Shown: positions 5,298 through 9,758 of the stretch, one piece after another
Numbering within the stretch: position 1 is the stretch's first letter
Layout: each line of letters begins with the position of its first letter
Assembly (NCBI GenBank): GCA_028819955.1
Contig: JAPPKP010000200.1
Span: 1-9,758 of the forward strand
Reading direction: 5' to 3'
Source of the DNA: Rhodospirillaceae bacterium
Lineage (GTDB): Bacteria; Pseudomonadota; Alphaproteobacteria; UBA828
Length of the DNA stretch: 9,758 bases
Made by a program: the position numbers and the translations under genes
The notes under the pieces: model-generated
Told to the model about the DNA's origin: nothing
Databases searched by the model: none
What the model saw: the letters and a program-made list of their open reading frames with translations, nothing else

Positions 5298-6629
5298 GTG
5301 GCCCTGAACGACGCGCGCGGCGTGCCGACATCGGCGACCAATCCCAAGAGCCTGGAGATTCTGGAGACGGCGATACGCCAGTTCCAGTGCTACCGGGGCG
5401 ATGCGGTCGAGACCGTCGACCGGGCGCTGGCGAACGACCCGGACTTCGTGGCGGGGCATATCTTCCGCGCCGAGATGCACGCCATGCTCTGGGAGAAGAC
5501 CGTGCTTCCAGAGGTCGAGGCGGAGCTCGGCCGCCTCGACGCGCTCGCCGGCACGGCCACGGAGCGCGAACGCGCCCACATCGCGGCGATTGCGGATTGG
5601 GCCGCCGGCGATTGGGACGGGATGTCGGCACGGCTCGACCGCATCGTCGCCGACGAGCCGCGCGACGTGGTGGCGCTACAGGTCGGCCATCTCTCCGACT
5701 TCTTCCTCGGCAACCGGGACAACCTGCGCGGCCGCGTCGCCCGTGCGCTCCCGGCCTACACCAGGGACGACCCGGGATACGGCTTCCTGCTCGGCATGGC
5801 CGCCTTCGGCCTGGAGGAATGCGGCGACTACGGCGCGGCGGAGGAAGCCGGGCGGCAGGCCATCGACCTGGAGCCGGACGACTGCTGGGCGCAGCATGCG
5901 GTTTGCCACATCATGGAGATGCAGGCCCGGCAGGAGGAAGGAATCGCCTTCATGGAAGGGCGCCGGGCCCACTGGGCGCAGGACGACAACGCCTTCGCCT
6001 TCCACAACTGGTGGCACGTCGCGCTCTTCAATCTCGACAACGACCGCTTCGACCGCGTGCTCGAAATCTACGACGCGGCGATCCGGCCCGAGTCTTCGGA
6101 GGTCCAGCTGGAGATGCTCGATGCCGCTGCGCTGCTTTGGCGCCTCCGCCTGCGCGGGATCGACGCGGGCGATCGTTTTGAGAAACTCGCCGCGACCTAC
6201 GAGGCGCTTGCCGAGCACGGCTTCTACGCGTTCAACGACATGCACGCGATGATGGCCTACGTCACGACCGGCCGGGACAAAGCCGCCGACGCTCTGGAGC
6301 GGGCGGCGGCAGAGGAGGCGCAGGGCACGGGCAGCAACGCTCGCATGACCCGCGAGGTGGGGCTCCCCATCTTGCGTGCGATCCGCGCCTTCGGCGCCGG
6401 GCGCTATGGCGAGGCGGTGGACCTGCTGATGCCCGTCCGTTACCGGGCGCAGGCCTTCGGCGGCAGCCACGCCCAGCGCGACATCGTCCACCGCACGCTG
6501 ATCGAGGCGGCGATCCGCGACGGCCAGCACGGCCTCGCCCAAGCCCTCGCGAACGAGCGCATGTCGCTGAAACCGGACTGCCCGTTCAGTCGCTCACTCG
6601 GAGAGCGCGCTCGGGCGATGGCGAACTAA
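5298..6629 (+). CDS. TPR-repeat protein, TTC38/StaR-like family
   Basis: A cytoplasmic helical-repeat protein of 443 residues with no signal peptide or membrane segment. It is made of degenerate tetratricopeptide repeats, for example AIRQFQCYRGDAVETVDRALANDPDFVAGHIFRAEM and GDYGAAEEAGRQAIDLEPDDCWAQHAVCHIMEM. The block DCWAQHAVCHIMEM (194-207), RRAHW, then FHNWWHVALFNLD (235-247) is the signature of the TTC38/StaR-like group, found in bacteria, plants and animals. One member lies in the A47934 glycopeptide antibiotic cluster; the biochemical role of the family is unknown. The several His and Trp residues in this block hint at a conserved pocket, which is inference. The start is GTG 5298, 7 nt after GAGGA. 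Its TAA overlaps the TAG of the convergent carboxyltransferase gene by 4 nt. Confidence 0.87.
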   Translation: MALNDARGVPTSATNPKSLEILETAIRQFQCYRGDAVETVDRALANDPDFVAGHIFRAEMHAMLWEKTVLPEVEAELGRLDALAGTATERERAHIAAIADWAAGDWDGMSARLDRIVADEPRDVVALQVGHLSDFFLGNRDNLRGRVARALPAYTRDDPGYGFLLGMAAFGLEECGDYGAAEEAGRQAIDLEPDDCWAQHAVCHIMEMQARQEEGIAFMEGRRAHWAQDDNAFAFHNWWHVALFNLDNDRFDRVLEIYDAAIRPESSEVQLEMLDAAALLWRLRLRGIDAGDRFEKLAATYEALAEHGFYAFNDMHAMMAYVTTGRDKAADALERAAAEEAQGTGSNARMTREVGLPILRAIRAFGAGRYGEAVDLLMPVRYRAQAFGGSHAQRDIVHRTLIEAAIRDGQHGLAQALANERMSLKPDCPFSRSLGERARAMAN

Positions 6630-8170
6630 GGCCGCACCGGGAAACTCGTCGGCCCCTTGAGGCGGGGCAGCAGCGGCTGGACGCGGGCGATCCAGTCGCA
6701 GAGCACGGGGCGGGTCTCGCGCGGGTCGATGAGGTCGTGGAAGGAGAAGCTCTCCGCGCGCGGCACCGGGGACTGCCGCTCCAGCATCTCCTGCTCAAGC
6801 CGTTCGCGCTCGGCGACGGGGTCGTCCGCCTTGGCGATCTGGCGGCCGAAGGCCACCGCCACGCCACCCTCGACCGGGAGCGCGCCCATCTCGGCCGAGG
6901 GCCAGGCGACGACGAACCCGTCCGGCCCGAAATGCGCGGCCACGGCGACGCCGTGCGCCTTGCGCACGATAACCGACGCCCAGGGCACCACGGAGCTCGC
7001 CGCCGCCAGCACCGCGGCCGTGCCGAAGCGGATCGTGCCGGCCTTCTCCGCCTTCGTCCCCAGCATGAAGCCGGGCTCGTCCACCAGGCTCACGATCGGC
7101 AGGTGGAAGGTGTCGCAGAGCTCGATAAAGCGGCGCGTCTTCTGGGAGCCCGCTGCGGTCATCGCGCCGGCCAGGTGCCAGCAGTCGTTGGCGAGCACGC
7201 CGACCGGCTGGCCCCTGAGCCGGGCGAGGCCGGTGATCGTGCCCTGCCCATAGAGCCGGCCGATCTCGAAGAACGAGCCCACGTCCAGCACCAGCGCGAT
7301 CAAACGCCGCATGTCGTAGAGCTTGCGCCGGTTGCGCGGCACGATCTCGATCAGCTCTTCGGCACGCCGGTCAGCCGGATCGTCGGCCTCCGTGCAAGGC
7401 GGGAGCTCCCAGACATTCGGCGGCAAGTAGCTCAGGAAGCGGCGGATCTCGGCGAAGGCCGCAGGCTCGTCCGCCACCAGGTTGTCGACGACGCCGTTCC
7501 TGGCATGCACCTCGGGCCCGCCGAGCGCCTCCTTGCTCGGGCGCCGGCCAAGCGCACGCGCGACCACGGCGGGGCCCGCGACCAGGATTTGCGAATTCTC
7601 GGCCATCACCGAGAAGTGCGAGGCCACCAGGCGCGCCGCAGGCAGGCCCGCGACCGCGCCGAGCCCTGCCGAGGCGACCGGCACGGTGGCCATCGCGTGC
7701 GCCACGGAGGCGAAGCGCGGCGGGGTGTTGACCGGCGTGCCCACCGTCTTGGAGCCGGGGCCGGCCACGCTGCCACCGGCACCCTGGTGCAGGCGCACCA
7801 GGGGCACGCGGTAGGTGCAGGCGAGTTCCTCCGCATAGACGCTCTTTCGCAGGCCGGCTTCGTTGGGCGAGCCGCCCCGGAGGGTGAAATCCTCGCCGCC
7901 GATCACGCAGCGGCGCCCGTCGACCGTGCCGAAGCCGAGCACGAAGTTGGCCGGCGAGAAATCCACGAGCCGCCCGTCTTCGTCGCGGGTCGCATCGCCC
8001 GAGGCGCCGCCCAGCTCCTGAAAGGAGCCGTCGTCGAGCATGGCGTCGATCCGCTCGCGGATCGTCAGCAGCCCCCTGGCGTGCTGTCGGGCGACGCCCT
8101 CCTCCCCGCCCTGCGCCTGGGCGAGCGCCCGCTTGCGCGCAAGCTCGTCGACCTCCTTCTCCCAGCTCAT
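6626..8170 (-). CDS. Acyl-CoA carboxylase, carboxyltransferase (beta) subunit-like
   Basis: A 514-residue protein of the biotin-dependent carboxyltransferase family (PF01039; PCC-beta/MCC-beta/AccD5-like). These enzymes move CO2 from carboxybiotin to an acyl-CoA alpha or gamma carbon. The N-domain begins with ARQHARGLLTIRERIDAMLDDGSFQELG (27-54) and has the acyl-CoA oxyanion Gly-Gly in GAGGS (130-134). The C-domain has GSFFEIGRLYGQGTITGLARLRGQPVGVLAND (298-329), SLVDEPGFMLG (361-371), then RKAHGVAVAAH and AWPSAEMGALPVEGGVAVAF. The usual RKAYGGAYxxM reads RKAHGVAVAAH (403-413), so the carboxybiotin-side oxyanion Gly appears to be Val. Length is normal for the family. No biotin carboxylase or biotin carrier is present in the window. 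It lies 16 nt downstream of the CoA-transferase in the same direction. No strong SD precedes ATG 8170. A decarboxylase or transcarboxylase role is an alternative. Confidence 0.9.
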   Translation of the reverse strand: MSWEKEVDELARKRALAQAQGGEEGVARQHARGLLTIRERIDAMLDDGSFQELGGASGDATRDEDGRLVDFSPANFVLGFGTVDGRRCVIGGEDFTLRGGSPNEAGLRKSVYAEELACTYRVPLVRLHQGAGGSVAGPGSKTVGTPVNTPPRFASVAHAMATVPVASAGLGAVAGLPAARLVASHFSVMAENSQILVAGPAVVARALGRRPSKEALGGPEVHARNGVVDNLVADEPAAFAEIRRFLSYLPPNVWELPPCTEADDPADRRAEELIEIVPRNRRKLYDMRRLIALVLDVGSFFEIGRLYGQGTITGLARLRGQPVGVLANDCWHLAGAMTAAGSQKTRRFIELCDTFHLPIVSLVDEPGFMLGTKAEKAGTIRFGTAAVLAAASSVVPWASVIVRKAHGVAVAAHFGPDGFVVAWPSAEMGALPVEGGVAVAFGRQIAKADDPVAERERLEQEMLERQSPVPRAESFSFHDLIDPRETRPVLCDWIARVQPLLPRLKGPTSFPVRP

Positions 8171-8186
8171 ACGGAAACCACGGGGC

Positions 8187-9371
8187 TCAGGCGACGACGC
8201 CGGCGTCGTGCAGCGCGGCGATCTCGCTGGCGGAAAGACCGGCCTCGGCGAGCAGCTCCTCCGTGTGCTCGCCGAGCATGGGCGCGCCGCGCCGGATCGA
8301 GCTGGGGGTTGCCTCGAAGCGCGCCGCGGGCCGCGCCTGGCGCATCTTGCCCGCGACAGGATGATCGAGCTCGACCAGCGTGCCGGCAGCGGCGACCTGC
8401 GGGTGCTCGACCAGCGCGGTCCGGGTCAGCACCGGGGCGCAGGGCACGCCTTCGGCCTCCAGCCGCTCCATCCACTCGTCGGTGGTCCGTGTGCGCAGCA
8501 CCTCCTGGGTGAGCGAGAGGCGATCGTCGATATTCTCGTCGCGCAGCGCCGGCGTCTTGAAGCGCGCGTCCTCCAGCCACTCCGGCCGCTCCAGCGCGCG
8601 CGTGAGGCCGACCCACTCGCGGTCGCTCATCACCGCGACGCTCATGTGGCCGTCCTTGGTCTCGTAGATCAGGTCGATGAAGCTCGCCGCCCGCTGCTCC
8701 GTCGGCGCCTGCTCCAGGAAGGTCTGGCCGCCCATGTCCGACGCCCACAGGAACGAGACGACGGCATCGAGCATGGAGAGGCGCACGTGCTGAGCCTGGC
8801 CCGTGCGCTCGCGGGCAAGGAGCGCGGCGGTGACGGCCTGCGCCGCGGTCACTCCCGTCAGCTTGTCGGGCAGGATCGTGCGCACGAGGCGGGGGCGAGC
8901 GTCGTCGGAACCGCCCTGGACAGAGGCCAGGCCCGACGCGGCCTGGATGATCGGGTCATAGACCCGCTTGTCCGCATAGGGGCCGGTCTCGCCGAAGCCG
9001 TTGATCGAGACGTAGACGATCTCGGGGCTCGCGGCCCGAATGTCGGGCTCGGCGACCCCCAGCCTCTCGACCACGCCCGGCCGAAAATTTTGGATAAAGA
9101 CATCGGCACTCGCGGCGAGCCGAAGCACAGCGTCGCGCCCGCGCGGGTCCTTCAGGTTGACGGCGATGGAGCGCTTGTTGCGGTTGACGTTGAGAAAGCC
9201 CGAGGCGAGTCCGTTGGATCGGTTGCTGCCCGTGCGCGTGTGATCGCCCTGGCCGATGGTCTCCACCTTGATCACCTCGGCGCCCTGGTCGCCCAGCATC
9301 ATGGTGGCGAAGGGGCCCGAGACCATCGACGTGAGGTCGATGACGCGGTAGCCGTCGAGCGGTCCTGGCAC
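8187..9371 (-). CDS. CaiB/BaiF family III CoA-transferase
   Basis: A 394-residue class III CoA-transferase, which exchanges CoA between an acyl-CoA donor and a carboxylic acid through an aspartyl-CoA intermediate. It begins with PGPLDGYRVIDLTSMVSGPFATMMLGDQGAEVIKVE, the CoA-binding opening of the family. It then has SGFLNVNRNKRSIAVNLKDPRG and ADVFIQNFRPGV. The catalytic Asp is in YDPIIQAASG (Asp139), matching the conserved YDxxxQA of formyl-CoA transferase. The C-terminal half has GHMSVAV...EW and GVPCAPVLT, followed by a HPQV-type motif. The start is GTG 9371, with GAGGAG (9379-9384) 7 nt upstream. An earlier in-frame GTG (9401) has no SD and falls in a palindrome. The substrate cannot be read from sequence. 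It sits between a nitrile hydratase accessory gene (60 nt upstream) and a carboxyltransferase (16 nt downstream), suggesting acid activation in a catabolic unit. Confidence 0.95.
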   Translation of the reverse strand: MPGPLDGYRVIDLTSMVSGPFATMMLGDQGAEVIKVETIGQGDHTRTGSNRSNGLASGFLNVNRNKRSIAVNLKDPRGRDAVLRLAASADVFIQNFRPGVVERLGVAEPDIRAASPEIVYVSINGFGETGPYADKRVYDPIIQAASGLASVQGGSDDARPRLVRTILPDKLTGVTAAQAVTAALLARERTGQAQHVRLSMLDAVVSFLWASDMGGQTFLEQAPTEQRAASFIDLIYETKDGHMSVAVMSDREWVGLTRALERPEWLEDARFKTPALRDENIDDRLSLTQEVLRTRTTDEWMERLEAEGVPCAPVLTRTALVEHPQVAAAGTLVELDHPVAGKMRQARPAARFEATPSSIRRGAPMLGEHTEELLAEAGLSASEIAALHDAGVVA

Positions 9372-9378
9372 TTGTCGT

Positions 9379-9384
9379 CTCCTC
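9379..9384 (-). promoter_or_regulatory. Ribosome binding site deciding the CoA-transferase start
   Basis: GAGGAG on the minus strand is followed by 7 nt and GTG 9371. This selects 9371 over the in-frame GTG at 9401. Confidence 0.65.
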
Positions 9385-9386
9385 GC

Positions 9387-9402
9387 TGTGCCGATTGGCA
9401 CA
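9387..9402. promoter_or_regulatory. Perfect palindrome TGTGCC-GATT-GGCACA before the CoA-transferase gene
   Basis: Two exact 6-bp arms (9387-9392 and 9397-9402) flank a 4-nt spacer, 2 nt upstream of the Shine-Dalgarno of the CoA-transferase gene. The symmetry and spacing suit a dimeric repressor (for example TetR, IclR or GntR type). In RNA it would form a 6-bp hairpin with a tetraloop next to the SD. No regulator gene is in the window. No T-tract follows it, so it is a poor terminator. Confidence 0.5.
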
Positions 9403-9431
9403 ATCGTATCAGGGAAGTAGCGTCACTTACC

Positions 9432-9758
9432 TTATCGGCCGGAGGGCGTGCGCTTCTTCAACTCGATCGGTTGGCCGTGGGGGGTGTGAACGGTCGCCTC
9501 GGTCCAGTCATGCTTGAGGCCGACAAGCTCCGCTTCGGACCCGAGCCCCTTGTCGATCACCAGCTTCTCGAGCGCGTTCAGCCAGTGCTCGTAGTAGCGA
9601 TCGCCGAGATCGGGATCGCCTCTCTGCTTTGCCGCCGCGATCTCGGCCGAGAGGTAGTCGACCCATTCCGACCAGGTGAACTTGCCGGCCTCCGACAGCC
9701 GGACCGCCATGGCAAAGGCGGTCGCCTCCCACGGCTCCTTGAAGACCGGCCCGTCTTC
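9432..9758 (-). CDS. Nitrile hydratase accessory protein (activator), partial (C-terminal part)
   Basis: A maturation protein for cobalt- or iron-type nitrile hydratase, the enzyme that hydrates nitriles to amides. The family delivers metal-loaded alpha subunit or swaps subunits during assembly. About 108 residues are visible, and the frame is open to the right edge, so the N-terminus is missing; an internal Met (9710) is not the true start. Diagnostic stretches are FKEPWEATAFAMAVRLSEAGKFTWSEWVDYLSAEI, then GDPDLGDRYYEHWLNALEKLVIDKGL and a tail with TPHGQPIELKKRTPSGR. FxxPWEAxAFA and YYxHWLxALExLV favour the accessory protein over the related N-domain of the nitrile hydratase beta subunit, which remains the alternative. 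In known clusters this gene follows alpha and beta, so those are expected beyond the edge. It ends 60 nt before the CoA-transferase start, in the same direction. Confidence 0.87.
   Translation of the reverse strand, partial: EDGPVFKEPWEATAFAMAVRLSEAGKFTWSEWVDYLSAEIAAAKQRGDPDLGDRYYEHWLNALEKLVIDKGLGSEAELVGLKHDWTEATVHTPHGQPIELKKRTPSGR

Noticed and set aside
3906..5579. Long minus-strand open frame opposite the YbfB-type gene
   Set aside because: It is composed of Arg/Gln/His/Ala-rich sequence without motifs, and the plus strand encodes a clear 12-TM permease.
6737..8512. Long plus-strand open frame opposite the carboxyltransferase and CoA-transferase
   Set aside because: It crosses two well-supported genes on the other strand and has only biased composition, so it is not a gene.
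9372..9401. Earlier GTG start for the CoA-transferase (10 extra residues)
   Set aside because: There is no SD before 9401 and the extension runs through the palindrome. The GTG at 9371 has GAGGAG at 7 nt, and family homology begins right after it.
9387..9415. Possible sigma-54 promoter (TTGGCAC around 9395-9401)
   Set aside because: The -24-like TGGCAC is present on the plus strand, but the expected TTGC at the -12 position is not (TATC instead), and no plus-strand gene follows. The match comes from the palindrome arm.

Overview
The window is high-GC DNA of chromosomal type, densely packed with genes and strongly biased to G or C at third codon positions. The most likely source is an alphaproteobacterium. 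The grounds are an IbpA-type Hsp20 behind a sigma-32-like promoter and a ROSE-like RNA thermometer, a periplasmic branched-chain amino acid (LivJ-type) binding protein, and a nitrile hydratase accessory protein next to CoA-thioester enzymes. This is a judgement from gene content, not a database match. I see no rRNA, tRNA, CRISPR array, insertion sequence or phage gene.

Layout from left to right. (1) 1-343, minus: N-terminal part of an ABC-transporter solute-binding protein, cut by the left edge. (2) 344-614: intergenic stretch holding two hairpins downstream of the heat-shock gene. (3) 615-1067, minus: small heat-shock protein, with a ROSE-like leader and a heat-shock promoter at about 1074-1207. 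(4) 1258-2196, plus: EamA/DMT transporter, divergent from the hsp20 gene. (5) 2216-3445 and 3494-3889, minus: an MFS permease and, upstream of it, an NTF2/SnoaL-like small protein, probably one transcription unit. It converges with the EamA gene. (6) 3975-5207, plus: a YbfB/YjiJ-type MFS transporter, then 5298-6629, plus: a TTC38/StaR-like TPR protein. (7) 6626-8170, 8187-9371 and 9432-9758, all minus: an acyl-CoA carboxyltransferase subunit, a family III CoA-transferase and the C-terminal part of a nitrile hydratase accessory protein. They are transcribed in the order accessory protein, CoA-transferase, carboxyltransferase.

The right-hand block reads as small-molecule catabolism. Nitrile hydratase (its structural genes presumably lie beyond the right edge) makes amides, a CoA-transferase activates a carboxylic acid, and a carboxyltransferase acts on an acyl-CoA. 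Whether these form one pathway is inference. The middle is a set of unrelated transporters (one DMT, two MFS) with small accessory genes and no obvious shared pathway. The most concrete regulatory signal is the two-layer heat control of hsp20. The next is a perfect 16-bp palindrome just before the CoA-transferase ribosome binding site. I found no convincing evidence of a wholly new multi-gene system here; the most unusual enzyme is the divergent carboxyltransferase.
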